Source: Rhizobium sp. C1 (lineage in GTDB: Bacteria; Pseudomonadota; Alphaproteobacteria; Rhizobiales; Rhizobiaceae). From it: DNA of 64,000 bases. Position 1 is the stretch's first letter. The number at the start of each line of letters is the position of its first letter. The notes under the pieces are model-generated. The model had not been told where the DNA came from, did not search any database, and saw only the letters and a program-made list of their open reading frames with translations. Location: the NCBI RefSeq assembly GCF_021026335.1, contig NZ_JAJNCY010000002.1:186001-250000 (forward strand), given 5' to 3'. The position numbers were made by a program, and so were the translations under genes. Shown here in pieces: positions 1 to 8,262 of this stretch.

Positions 1-411
1 AAAGCCGGCGAGAACCCCAAGCACGCGGTTCGCCGACATCTTTTCATCCGCCAGGAAGAGATGCGCGGCGATCACGGCAAAGAGCGGCGTCGTCGCATTG
101 AGAATGGAGGCGACGCCGCTCGCGATATGCGTCTGCCCCCAGACGATCAGGGTGAAGGGCACCACATTGTTGAGCAGCCCCATGCCGAAAAAGGCCGCCC
201 AGATTCGTCGGTCGAGCGGCAGCGGCGTTCCACGCAGGATAAGGACGGCATTCAGCGTCAGCGCCGCCAGCGCCACCCGCAGGAAGACCAGCGTCAACGG
301 CGGCAGCGCCTTGACGGCAACGCCGTTGAAGAAAAACGAGCCGCCCCACAGCAGCGACAGCGTTATCAGCATCGTCCATTCCGCGGATCCCATGGTTCTG
401 CGCACACTCAT
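1..411 (-). CDS. EamA/DMT-family membrane transporter, partial (C-terminus outside window)
   Basis: The reading frame is open from an ATG at 411 to the window edge, giving 137 codons of an N-terminal half. The protein begins MSVRRTMGSAEW and then shows the alternating hydrophobic segments of a drug/metabolite transporter, including LLWGGSFFFNGVAV, PLTLVFLRVALAAL and the LNATTPLFAVIAAHLFL helix typical of the EamA repeat. Such proteins are inner-membrane exporters of small metabolites; the substrate cannot be read from sequence. A purine-rich AGGGAACAGGAC stretch precedes the start. It is divergent from the LysR gene at 558, whose product is a plausible regulator. The family call is secure; function is open. 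Confidence 0.85.
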   Translation of the reverse strand, partial: MSVRRTMGSAEWTMLITLSLLWGGSFFFNGVAVKALPPLTLVFLRVALAALTLNAVLILRGTPLPLDRRIWAAFFGMGLLNNVVPFTLIVWGQTHIASGVASILNATTPLFAVIAAHLFLADEKMSANRVLGVLAGF

Positions 412-557
412 GTCCTGTTCCCTCCATTGATAATCCAGCTAAAGCCGAACGATGTTGCGGGCAAACCCGGACACCAGTATTCTCGAATGAAAATTGGCGT
501 TCCACCCGTTTCTTGCAAACGAGACTTTTTCCTTAAATGATTGAGTTCAGTTAAATC

Positions 558-1445
558 ATGGCCCCCTTGCTCCCGCCGCTTGTCAGCCTGCGCGCCTTCG
601 AGGCTGCCGCGCGCCATATGAGCATGAGTCTCGCGGCCGAGGAGCTTTGCGTCACGCCGGGCGCCGTCAGTCTCCAGATCAAGGAACTGGAGGCCGCGCT
701 GGGGCTGAAGCTCTTTGTCCGCAAGCCCCGTGCTCTCGAATTGACGGTGGAGGGGCAGACCTATTTCGCCAGCCTCAAGGTTGCCTTCCGCATGTTGCGC
801 GAGGCGACCGAGGTGGTCCGGCAGACGACGCGCGCCCGCGTGATCACGGTGAGCTGCACCTCGACGATCGCCGTGCAGTGGCTGGTGCCGAAGCTCGCCC
901 GTTTGGAGGCGGAAAATCCGGGCCTCGACGTGCGGATCAGCATTTCGCATCGGCTGGTTGATTTCGCCCGCGATGCGGTCGATCTGGCGATCCGCCATGG
1001 GCTGGGGCGCTATGACGGTCTGATTTCCGAGCGGCTGCTGGATGACGAACTGACACCGGTTGCGGCCCCCGCCGTGGCGGCCGGGCTCTCCTCGGTCGAG
1101 GCGCTTTCGGGGCTCACGCTGCTGCATGACGAGACCCGCGACGACTGGCGGCTCTGGCTCGCGGCGGTGGGCGCGGAGCGTGTCGAGGCCTCGGGCGGCC
1201 CGATCTTTACGGGCAGCAATGGCGCGCTCGATGCCGCGAAGGCCGGCCTCGGGGTGGCGCTCGCCCGCCGGTCGCTGGTGGCAAGCGAGCTGGAAGAGGG
1301 CGCACTGGTCGCGCCGTTCCCACAAGGCGTGGCCAACGCGCTTGCCTATTTTCTCGTCTATCCGCCGCAGGCACGCGCGCGGACCGAAATGGAGACGCTT
1401 CGCCATTTCCTGTTGCGCGAGGCGGGCCGGTCCATCTCAGTTTGA
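558..1445 (+). CDS. LysR-family transcriptional regulator, GcvA-like
   Basis: A 295-residue protein of normal LysR length. Residues 7-65 form the winged helix-turn-helix, with LRAFEAAARHMSMSLAAEEL followed by TPGAVSLQIKELE, the recognition pattern of the GcvA/AmpR branch. Residues 95-290 match the periplasmic-binding-like effector domain (VSCTSTIAVQWLVPKLARLE, DLAIRHGLGRYDGL). It is divergent from the DMT transporter across about 145 bases, an arrangement in which LysR proteins usually control the neighbour and themselves. The ATG at 558 is the natural start because the HTH begins a few residues later. The effector is unknown. Confidence 0.92.
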   Translation: MAPLLPPLVSLRAFEAAARHMSMSLAAEELCVTPGAVSLQIKELEAALGLKLFVRKPRALELTVEGQTYFASLKVAFRMLREATEVVRQTTRARVITVSCTSTIAVQWLVPKLARLEAENPGLDVRISISHRLVDFARDAVDLAIRHGLGRYDGLISERLLDDELTPVAAPAVAAGLSSVEALSGLTLLHDETRDDWRLWLAAVGAERVEASGGPIFTGSNGALDAAKAGLGVALARRSLVASELEEGALVAPFPQGVANALAYFLVYPPQARARTEMETLRHFLLREAGRSISV

Positions 1446-1475
1446 CGCCTCGGTTTGAACGTGAAGGCTGGACGA

Positions 1476-3317
1476 TCACGGTCCGATCGTCACATCGCCC
1501 TCCGGCGCCGTCATCTCGAAATCCGAGATCAGGATTTCGACGCGGATATGCCAGCGGCCGGGGACGGGGAGCCGCAATCCCTCGACCACATAATCGCCCT
1601 CGTCATTCATCTGAGCCCTGCGACGGATCGGCTCGATGCCGGCGGACGGTTGCGAGAGGATGACGGTGAGTTCCTTCACGGTCAGATCGGCCGCGCCATG
1701 CGCCATGGGGCTGACCGTGACCGTCACCGGGCCGGTTGTGCCGGGAAAGATGCTCACCTGCGCCATCGCCTTGTCGGACATCACATCTCCCGCAACCGCC
1801 TGCCGCGCAGCCAGCTGCAAGGCCCGTGGCGGCGGGGTGAAACGCCAGTTGGCCACCGTGGCGAGAATGGCGACGGCGATCAGGATCTCGATGAGAATGG
1901 AAACGCGAAGCGCCCGTGAGGTGGGATCGCGCCGGGCCCGGCTTCCCGCCTTGTGGGGGAAATGGCCGGCAGGCCGGAGCGTGTCTTGCGCGCCTTGCGC
2001 GCCCCGAAGCCGCTGCATTGCCGGTTCGGTGAGAAACGCACGATTGAGCGCCGCCGCCGCAAACAGCATCACGACCAGCCCGAGCTTCACCATCAGCACG
2101 AAGCCATAGTCCGTAGTCCACAGCGCTTCCACCTTATGCACCTGCACGATCGCCAGCACGACGCCCGAGATGACAAGCAGGCCGACAACCGGCAGAATGT
2201 GCCGCGAAAACCGCGCCAGCATTTCGCCGCCAGCCTCGCCCCCGCGTGTGAGCGCCAGCAGGAGCGGCAGAAGCGCCCCGATCCAGACGGTCAGGCAAAC
2301 GACATGGACGAACACCACCGGCCGCATGAGCCATTGTGGCTCGGCCGCGCTCGCATGGCCGCTGGCTGCGATGGCAAGCCCCGTGAGGATCAGCGCGAGA
2401 AGCGACAGCGCCATGCCGCGCCGGCCTTTGCCAAAGCTGGCAAGCAGCGCCGTCAGGAGGGAGACCGCCGCCAGCGCCAGCGTGACGGCATAACTCGTCG
2501 TCAGACCCTGCCGCCAGGGCGAGGCGCTGAGGAGCGCGGAGGGCGAAACGGCCAGCATGTCGAGGCCCTGCAGCCCGATGCCGGTTGCCGCAGACAGGAG
2601 CCCGAGACCGATCAGCGCCCGGATCGCGGCCTCACCCTCGCGGCCATCGCGGCCGAACCAGCGCAGCGCAAACATCCCGCCCACGCCGAGGAAGAGCCCG
2701 AGGGAGAGCGCCACGCGCTGCGTCAGGATCATCAGCCGGCTCGCCCGCGGCGTCGCGTCGGCCGTCATGGCGGAGCCGCCGGGGCTTGGCGCGCCGATGG
2801 AGAAGCCCAGTGTCCCGCCGACCGGATGCCCGTCTTCGGAGATCACACGGTAGCTCAGCGCATAGCTGCCTTTGGCCAGATTTGCAGGTGGCGTGACGAC
2901 AAGGATCGGCCCGTCCGCCTTGACCGCCTCGATCAGCGAAACCGCCCCATCCGGCCGCGCCAGCTTGATCGTGATCGGCGAGACGGGTTCGTTGAAGGCG
3001 AGCGTGAGGGCGGCAGGCGCTGCCGCAACGATTTGGCCGTCTGCGGGGTCCGAGGATACAAGCTGCGCGTGGGCGAACGCGAGGGCGGGGAGGACGAGGA
3101 GGGCGATGAGAGCCCAAAGCCCTTTCCAAAAGCCTTGCCAAAAGCCTTGCAGCAGATTGTGGGAAAGGGAGACAAGACCCAGCCACAAGCCTCCCCGCAA
3201 GGGGGAGGAAGAGTGAGCGCCGCCCCCCATCCGTCTCCGCCGATTGAAGGGGAGAGATGGCGGCAGCCAGAGGGGGACTTCACTGGACATGCCCATGGAG
3301 GGGGACGGCTTTGCCAT
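1476..3317 (-). CDS. CopC-CopD fusion protein (copper resistance/uptake)
   Basis: A 613-residue reading frame joins a CopC copper-binding domain (from AFAHAQLVSSDPADG to GGTLGFSIG) to a multi-pass CopD membrane domain containing HASAAEPQWLMRPVVFVHV and ending in WRFTPPPRAL plus a C-terminal soluble region. Cleavage after AFA would leave histidine as the first mature residue, as in CopC. It lies 2 bases after the ycnI stop, so the two are probably co-translated. The first 45 or so residues, before the hydrophobic signal helix, are encoded by a palindromic repeat, and a second repeat adds residues inside the CopD part. The start is therefore uncertain; the ATG at 3317 is chosen for coupling to ycnI. 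Confidence 0.85.
   Translation of the reverse strand: MAKPSPSMGMSSEVPLWLPPSLPFNRRRRMGGGAHSSSPLRGGLWLGLVSLSHNLLQGFWQGFWKGLWALIALLVLPALAFAHAQLVSSDPADGQIVAAAPAALTLAFNEPVSPITIKLARPDGAVSLIEAVKADGPILVVTPPANLAKGSYALSYRVISEDGHPVGGTLGFSIGAPSPGGSAMTADATPRASRLMILTQRVALSLGLFLGVGGMFALRWFGRDGREGEAAIRALIGLGLLSAATGIGLQGLDMLAVSPSALLSASPWRQGLTTSYAVTLALAAVSLLTALLASFGKGRRGMALSLLALILTGLAIAASGHASAAEPQWLMRPVVFVHVVCLTVWIGALLPLLLALTRGGEAGGEMLARFSRHILPVVGLLVISGVVLAIVQVHKVEALWTTDYGFVLMVKLGLVVMLFAAAALNRAFLTEPAMQRLRGAQGAQDTLRPAGHFPHKAGSRARRDPTSRALRVSILIEILIAVAILATVANWRFTPPPRALQLAARQAVAGDVMSDKAMAQVSIFPGTTGPVTVTVSPMAHGAADLTVKELTVILSQPSAGIEPIRRRAQMNDEGDYVVEGLRLPVPGRWHIRVEILISDFEMTAPEGDVTIGP
1941..1980. repeat. REP-like palindromic element inside the CopD coding region
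   Basis: The stretch with CCGCCTTGTGGGGGAAATGG and a following GCCGGCAGGCC matches the repeat seen in gaps at 15326 and 3190. Here it is translated as part of the CopD loop (PAGHFPHKAG on the minus strand), just before the helix RVSILIEILIAV. Confidence 0.65.
3190..3276. repeat. REP-like palindromic element at the copC 5' end
   Basis: It contains the hairpin CCTCCCCGCAAGGGGGAGG and a second half with AAGGGGAGAGATGGCGGCAG and CCAGAGGGGG. The same two-part pattern occurs, inverted, at 17526. It sits between the ycnI stop and the CopC signal sequence and is read as protein in the CopC-CopD frame. Confidence 0.7.
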
Positions 3318-3319
3318 GC

Positions 3320-3841
3320 TTACTTCTTCTCGATCAGCTTCACGCCCGGCGCCGGCGCGTCCGGTTCACCCTTGCCCTCGACCGGGATTTCGATCCAGCG
3401 GGTGGCCGAGCCGTCGACGCAGGTCTGGACCACCGGGAAATAAAGCGTCGAGCCCGCTTTCAGGCTGGCGTCGAGATAGGTGGAGACGGTGAATTCGTCA
3501 TATTCGTCGTCGGGCAGGTTGCCGCCCTTCCACTCGATTTCCTTCACGCCCTCCGAGACCTCGTGGCCATAGGGCTTGTAGGTTGCGGCATATTTGCCCT
3601 TCACCTTTTCGAGCGTCCAGCCGGCCTTCGGCATCGGCTTGGCGTTGACGACACCCTCCGGGATCTGGACGCGGATCGAGCTGGTGGCCTGTCCCTTGCA
3701 GCCATGCGGCACGCGCAGCACCAGCTTGAAGCCGGTGCCGACTTGAGCCTCCTTGCTCTCGATGGTGACATGCGCAAAGGCCGGACCGGCAATGAGAGAA
3801 GCCAGTGTCAGGGCGAGCGCGGAGTTCAGAAATTTGGACAT
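3320..3841 (-). CDS. ycnI: YcnI family (DUF1775) copper-associated exported protein
   Basis: A 173-residue protein with a clear Sec signal peptide (MSKFLNSALALTLASL to GPAFA) and mature N-terminus HVTIESKEA, the histidine used in copper binding by YcnI-type domains. The body has the DUF1775 pattern VPHGCKGQATSSIRVQIPEG, then GWTLEKVKGKYAATY and WKGGNLPDDEYDEF. It is followed after 2 bases by the CopC-CopD fusion, the usual partner of YcnI in copper trafficking. It probably acts in the periplasm as a copper chaperone or insertase for a copper protein; that role is inferred from family and context. Confidence 0.9.
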   Translation of the reverse strand: MSKFLNSALALTLASLIAGPAFAHVTIESKEAQVGTGFKLVLRVPHGCKGQATSSIRVQIPEGVVNAKPMPKAGWTLEKVKGKYAATYKPYGHEVSEGVKEIEWKGGNLPDDEYDEFTVSTYLDASLKAGSTLYFPVVQTCVDGSATRWIEIPVEGKGEPDAPAPGVKLIEKK

Positions 3842-4006
3842 GGATGTTCCTTGCGTGTCTTCAAAGACGGCAGGCCCGCGCGCAGCCTTGGCGCGTCGTT
3901 TTTGGCATCTGGCCGTCAGGATGGATGGAGAACGGGTTTTCGGGTTCCCGCGCGGTCCCGACGCCGAAGGCGCAAGCGCTTGAGGCGAAACGCGCGAAAA
4001 TTGCCG

Positions 4007-4402
4007 TCAGGCAAGGAGGGCTGACGGCGGAGCCCTTGGCAGGGCACGCGAGGTTTCGGCAAGGTCAGGCTTCGGGATCTCGCTGCAATAGGGGCAGCGC
4101 TGATGCGGAAATTCCACCGCGCTGGCATTCAAGGCCGGCGGCGCGGACACAAGGATGGAGGCGGCGAGACGGCAGGCTTCGCAGCCATGCGCGTCCGCCG
4201 AACCCTTGCGCTGGCCCGACATGTTCTCGTCGCCTGTGACGGTGATGCAGAGAACCGGCAGCGTGCCGTCGGGCAGCTTGTAGGCGGCATATTCCACCGA
4301 GGCCGGAACGGGGCCCGCCATGACAGGTTTGTGCGCAAAGCCGATCGTCGCCAGAGCGACGACGATCATCATCCGCACGATTATGTTCAGCCTTCGCGGC
4401 AT
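4007..4402 (-). CDS. Small exported protein with GCEAC motif (DUF2946-like)
   Basis: A 131-residue protein beginning MPRRLNIIVRMMIVVALATI, a signal peptide or membrane anchor. It then has VEYAAYKLPDGTLPVLCITV and HGCEACRLAASILVSAPP, with a later CPYC pair. Small exported cysteine proteins of this pattern in rhizobia are often annotated DUF2946 and found with copper or heme genes. Here it lies upstream of ycnI-copCD on the same strand, separated by about 165 bases, so a role in metal handling is plausible but not shown. The ATG at 4402 is used because it begins the hydrophobic segment. Confidence 0.6.
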   Translation of the reverse strand: MPRRLNIIVRMMIVVALATIGFAHKPVMAGPVPASVEYAAYKLPDGTLPVLCITVTGDENMSGQRKGSADAHGCEACRLAASILVSAPPALNASAVEFPHQRCPYCSEIPKPDLAETSRALPRAPPSALLA

Positions 4403-4649
4403 GAAACCTGTCCCGTTCAAACCATATCCGGCAAAAAATGCCTGAGCGTTTCTTGCCTTCGAAACGGTTTGCGATCTTTGACGTGGAGCAAATTCAGCGC
4501 AGCATTCGCGGCAGGACATGCTCCCATCCCCGTTACAGCGCTATCGCGAGATTTGTGCAACGTCAATTGTGGTGGCGACGGACCGATTGCCGCACTGGAC
4601 TTGCGCGTCATTCTCCGCCATCACCCGCAAAACCGTGGGGAAGCCGACC

Positions 4650-5000
4650 ATGCGCCTGAAAACCGAAATCTTCGCCGCCGCCCTTGTCCGCCGCATCTTT
4701 GCCGATGGCGGCTTTGCGGCCGTCGACCGCAAGGGCGAGGAACAGGCCGGCGCACTCTTCGTGACCCAGCGCTTTCGCGACGGGACGGTCTCGCTCCATG
4801 CGCCCGCGCCGCAGACGGCCTTCGAGCAAGGCGAGGTACGGGGACGCAAGTTCGAGACGCGGCTGAACATGGCTGAGGAAGAAGCCGTGAGGGAGATGCT
4901 GGCGCGGGAGATCCGCTTCGATCCGGATCTCTGGGTGGTCGAGGTCGAGACGGACAGACCGATCGGCGACTATCTCGATATGGCCGAAGACGACGCTTAA
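4650..5000 (+). CDS. DUF1491 family protein
   Basis: A 116-residue protein starting MRLKTEIFAAALVRRIFADG, then GGFAAVDRKGEEQAGALFV, FETRLNMAEEEAVREMLARE and the ending DLWVVEVETDRPIGDYLDM. This is the DUF1491 pattern, a soluble alphaproteobacterial family of unknown function. The start at 4650 follows GTGGGGAAGCC; an upstream in-frame extension to 4518 does not look like family sequence. It stands alone and converges with the DUF2336 gene, only 3 bases separating the two stop ends. Confidence 0.85.
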   Translation: MRLKTEIFAAALVRRIFADGGFAAVDRKGEEQAGALFVTQRFRDGTVSLHAPAPQTAFEQGEVRGRKFETRLNMAEEEAVREMLAREIRFDPDLWVVEVETDRPIGDYLDMAEDDA

Positions 5001-5003
5001 GGC

Positions 5004-6047
5004 TCAGCCCCGCGCCGACCGCTTCGCGGCCAGGGTTGCATTGCCGTTGCCCGCTGCCGCTCTGGCCTGCTCGGCCATGTCGGCCTCCACATCCTCGTAG
5101 CGCCCGGTGCGGGTGTAGATGTCGGCGCGCCGCCAGGCGATGACACGCGTGACACAGTCGGCCGGGTCGAGCGACTGCACGAGATTGAAAGCGCGGTTGC
5201 GGCCATTCTCGATCTGGGCGAGATGCGGATAGATCGCCGTCAGGATGGGGCGGATATCGCCGGGGCGGCAGCCCAGCGCGATCAATGTCGTGGCGAGCTG
5301 GTGGCCGGAGATGTCGAGCAGGATGCGCTCCGACAGCGCGGGCGAGGCATCCAGCGCATCGGTCAGGACACGGGCGAAGAGACCCATCTGACGGGCGCGG
5401 GCAAAGCGGACGAAAAGTGCGATCTGCACCTCGTCGGCGGCACGCAGCAGGACCGCCTGATACGGTTCATCGGAGGGCAACGCGGCGGCGAGCTGCCGCA
5501 ATTCGTTGCGCAGAGCCTCTTCGCGTGCCAGACGTGCCATTTCCCGGGCGTCGTTCTCTGCGCGCTCCTGCTCCGGCTCGGCGGCAGGGGGCTCGAGGAC
5601 GGCGGGGCCGGCCGATGCCGCCGGAGCGGTCTGGAGCGGCAGGGCGTTGGCGGCGGGTTGCGAGGCCGGCTCGGCCGGTTCCGCGCGCCGATAGGAGCTG
5701 CCGTCATGCAGGGCGGCCAGCGCATCGACCACAATGGGGGACAGATTGGCGCGCGTCGCAATGGCATGAGCATGCGCGCGGCCCTGGCTGCGGGCAATAT
5801 CGATCAGCGTCCGGTCCGAAATCGCGGGCGATTGCGACAGGAAGAGCGCGGCAATATTGATCGGCTGCGCGCCGATGAAGGAACACACCGCCTGCGGCAG
5901 CGTCCTGACGCGGGAAAGCGCGGCGACGGCCTGACGGCGCGCCTCTTCGCTGGAGCGTTCATAAAGCGGGCGGAACAGTTCGGTGAATTGTCTCAGTTCG
6001 ATCCGGGAGGGCTTGCAGAGCGCTTCGAAGCTGGTCACCGTCGCCAT
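5004..6047 (-). CDS. DUF2336 domain-containing protein
   Basis: A 347-residue, mostly helical protein. The N-terminal part (ALCKPSRIELRQFTELFRPL, SSEEARRQAVAALSR) and the repeats ISDRTLIDIARSQGRAHAHA and LIDI-type turns are characteristic of DUF2336, a HEAT-like alphaproteobacterial family of unknown function. The middle section is a low-complexity linker rich in Ala, Pro and Glu. No signal peptide is seen from the chosen ATG at 6047; earlier in-frame ATG codons give a non-family extension. It is a single gene transcribed toward DUF1491. Confidence 0.8.
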   Translation of the reverse strand: MATVTSFEALCKPSRIELRQFTELFRPLYERSSEEARRQAVAALSRVRTLPQAVCSFIGAQPINIAALFLSQSPAISDRTLIDIARSQGRAHAHAIATRANLSPIVVDALAALHDGSSYRRAEPAEPASQPAANALPLQTAPAASAGPAVLEPPAAEPEQERAENDAREMARLAREEALRNELRQLAAALPSDEPYQAVLLRAADEVQIALFVRFARARQMGLFARVLTDALDASPALSERILLDISGHQLATTLIALGCRPGDIRPILTAIYPHLAQIENGRNRAFNLVQSLDPADCVTRVIAWRRADIYTRTGRYEDVEADMAEQARAAAGNGNATLAAKRSARG

Positions 6048-6485
6048 CAAGACCACGTCTCGCTTGCGAATGGAATGCGGCTTCTCCAACTCTCTGAACC
6101 TGTCCAACACGGGCACACCTGACGCTACGCAATACAACAGGGGACCGGCCGGCGAAAAACGCGCCGAAGTTGATGCCTGTCCCATAGCGATTCAAATTAA
6201 GTGAAAACTGTTTACAAGCCATTAACTATCCCTGTGGCCTTATGATCACACGGGCGCGGGGGGAACCGCATTCGTCGTGGAGCGTTTATCCTCCGCGGAA
6301 AGCATCGTTTGGAAGGCGGCGCGTAGCAGAGCCGCAGACAGGTGATGAGAAAGCGCAGATGTCCCGGCATGGGCAGGAAAGATCGATCCTGTGTCACCCG
6401 GAAATTGCGCTGGTCCGCACGGGATAGGCGGACAGGGTGAAATTGTGTTCTTCGTTCATCCGTCTCAAGGTTTCAGGAGACGAGA
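6048..6485. other. Gene-poor stretch upstream of the DUF2336 gene and a small ORF
   Basis: About 440 bases that should carry the divergent control regions of the DUF2336 gene and the small gene at 6486. I see no convincing coding frame, repeat or terminator in it. Confidence 0.4.
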
Positions 6486-6668
6486 ATGGCCCAGGTTATC
6501 AGTATCAGCGAGCGCATGCCGCGCCATCCGCGTACCGTCACGCCGTCGAGCAACACGGCGGCACAGGACGCGCAAATCCTCTTTTTCACCGGCATCCGCT
6601 ATGAACGCGTCGGCAGCATCCCCGAACGCGTCGAGCTTAACGAGCGCGGCGAACCGGTGAAGCATTAA
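6486..6668 (+). CDS. Small conserved-type hypothetical protein, 60 residues
   Basis: A 60-codon gene preceded by AGGAGACGAGA immediately before its ATG, a strong ribosome binding site. The product begins MAQVISISERMPRHPRTVTP and has a short hydrophilic middle and a C-terminal patch QILFFTGIRYERV. Proteins of this size and pattern are common in Rhizobiaceae, but I know no function. It has no membrane segment. It is followed directly by three tandem palindromic repeats. Confidence 0.65.
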   Translation: MAQVISISERMPRHPRTVTPSSNTAAQDAQILFFTGIRYERVGSIPERVELNERGEPVKH

Positions 6669-6670
6669 AG

Positions 6671-6829
6671 CAATTCCAGCAAAAGTGCGTAAGCGGTTTT
6701 GCGTCCGGAATTGCGTGAGAAGAAGGCCAATTCCAGCAAAAGTGCGTAGCGGTTTTGCGTCCGGAATTGCGTGGAAGAAGCCAATTCCAGCAAAAGTGCG
6801 TAAGCGTTTTGCGTCCGGAATTGTGTGAG
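6671..6829. repeat. Three tandem copies of a rhizobial palindromic repeat
   Basis: Three near-identical units begin at 6671, 6728 and 6782, about 55 bases apart. Each reads CAATTCCAGCAAAAGTGCGT, then a GCGGTTTTGCGTCCGGAATTG arm, so the two ends (CAATTCC and GGAATTG) pair. Related copies occur inverted at 8943 and in pairs at 46520. Identical phase and small differences suggest recent tandem duplication. Confidence 0.85.
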
Positions 6830-6917
6830 AAGTCGGCATGACCGACGAGGCCGCGCGTGTCACGCGGTCGCGGTAAAGTTGTGAAGGGGCGGATACGGAC
6901 TATTCGCGAGGGCTCGG

Positions 6918-7625
6918 CTAGAGCCCGTCGATCGCGGCTTGCACGCCGCCGATCTGCTGAAGATGGCCATGGCATATCGCCTCGATTTCCAGAGCGCTCA
7001 GCGGCCACCGTTTGTGCGAATCTTGCGCGGAAGAATAGCGGAAAATCACGTAAACGATGCGCCCTTGCGGCGCACCGGCGCCGTTTCTGGGATTGATATT
7101 CTGTCCGCCGAGCGCATGGCCGAGGGCGATGGACATTTCGCCGAGTGTGGCGTCTGGCGGGCCGATATCGGCGATGATGAAGGGCGAGGATTTCTGGTTG
7201 GCGAGATTGTAGGCAAAGCCGATATCGCCCAGCCGGCCGGTGCCCGCCATCGTGGCGAATGGGCCTGGAAACACGAGATAGGGAACGTGGCGCGAATCGA
7301 CATATTTCGTGATGTCGATGTCGTCCTTCGGAATGTCTTTCAGCGCCGTCTGCGAGACGAAGTAACCCTGGAACTCCCCGGATTTCTGGACATAAGGTAC
7401 GCTCTGGTTGTTCGGATCCGGAACCAGCACATCTTTCCACCCTTTCTTTGGCCGAGCCCCATAGCCTGCATTTGCATTGTCATCGAGGCCGGTATTGTTG
7501 GGATGATATGCGTTCGGCGCGCCATCTGCATCGAAGGCCTTGTGGGCGGTGGCGAAGCGATAGCAATCCTTGGTCTCATGGCGCTGGAGTTGCGTGCCCT
7601 TGTAGTCCATCCAGTTCACAAACAT
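6918..7625 (-). CDS. GH75 (fungal-type chitosanase)-like protein
   Basis: A 235-residue protein from the ATG at 7625, which follows GAGGGGACCGCCGC. It carries a pattern resembling glycoside hydrolase family 75: a lead-in with DGAPNAYHPNN, then YFVSQTALKD, DITKYVDSRHVPYLVFP and a C-terminal GDIGFAYNLANQKSSPFIIAD with IGPPDATLGEMSIALG. GH75 enzymes hydrolyse chitosan. I see no signal peptide at this start, and earlier in-frame starts only add non-family sequence, so the protein may be cytosolic or use another export route. The family call is from motif memory and is moderate. Confidence 0.6.
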   Translation of the reverse strand: MFVNWMDYKGTQLQRHETKDCYRFATAHKAFDADGAPNAYHPNNTGLDDNANAGYGARPKKGWKDVLVPDPNNQSVPYVQKSGEFQGYFVSQTALKDIPKDDIDITKYVDSRHVPYLVFPGPFATMAGTGRLGDIGFAYNLANQKSSPFIIADIGPPDATLGEMSIALGHALGGQNINPRNGAGAPQGRIVYVIFRYSSAQDSHKRWPLSALEIEAICHGHLQQIGGVQAAIDGL

Positions 7626-7722
7626 GCGGCGGTCCCCTCGCGTTCTGTTTCGCAAGAGGAGATAATCACAACCCAAGAGTTGCGTAAATACAAAATACAC
7701 TTTTAATTTGTGTCGGCAGAGC

Positions 7723-8262
7723 TTACAACCCGTCGCATGTGGCGCTGTCGAGAAAGTCCTGCGCGCTCGTTGCCATGCTCGTTTCCGGCATGACGGTCCT
7801 CAGAACGACATAGCCATCCTGGGCGGGCATGGTGACGAAGATATGGTTCTCCGACGTGCCGGCGCCGCTGTTTTTCAGCGCCGTGATCTGCGCTTCGGTG
7901 CCGGCAATGATGTCCATAGTTCCCCGGACCGAGGTGCGGTCGCTCATGCTGAAAATCTCGTTGGAGCGGCTGTCATAGATCGCCGCCGACCAGAAGGGGA
8001 CCTTGCCTTCCGCCGTCAGGTTCACCGGTCCGTCATCGACGGAAAAGGCGCAGACGGCCTCCTTCAGAAATGGCCCGCTCACCGCCAGCCCGCCATCCTT
8101 CGAGGTCTCCGGCAGCGGCCGGAATTCGCCATCCGCGCCGAGATCGAGCACGCGGGCATAGATGTCGGCGCCGGTATAGACCGGTGTCGCGAGAATGACG
8201 GTGATATGCAGCACCAGCGCCCCGAGCAGGCCGACGCCGATGGCGTAAAACAGACTACGCAT
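7723..8262 (-). CDS. DUF1254-type membrane-anchored protein
   Basis: A 179-residue protein starting with one membrane helix (MRSLFYAIGVGLLGALVLHI), followed by a soluble domain with YARVLDLGADGEF, VCAFSVDDGPVNLTAEG and PFWSAAIYDSRSNEIFSMSD. Rhizobia carry a paired DUF1254 and DUF1214 gene set of this size; this is the downstream member. It overlaps the upstream gene by 8 bases, so the two are co-translated. Probably a periplasm-facing envelope pair; the function is unknown. Confidence 0.75.
   Translation of the reverse strand: MRSLFYAIGVGLLGALVLHITVILATPVYTGADIYARVLDLGADGEFRPLPETSKDGGLAVSGPFLKEAVCAFSVDDGPVNLTAEGKVPFWSAAIYDSRSNEIFSMSDRTSVRGTMDIIAGTEAQITALKNSGAGTSENHIFVTMPAQDGYVVLRTVMPETSMATSAQDFLDSATCDGL

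Noticed and set aside
1953-3443. A 496-codon plus-strand frame opposite CopC-CopD
   Set aside because: Low-complexity Arg/Gln-rich sequence, antisense to a protein with clear copper domains.
6671-6829. Possible CRISPR array
   Set aside because: Only three units, with no unique spacers between them; each unit is palindromic end to end, and the same unit occurs singly elsewhere.
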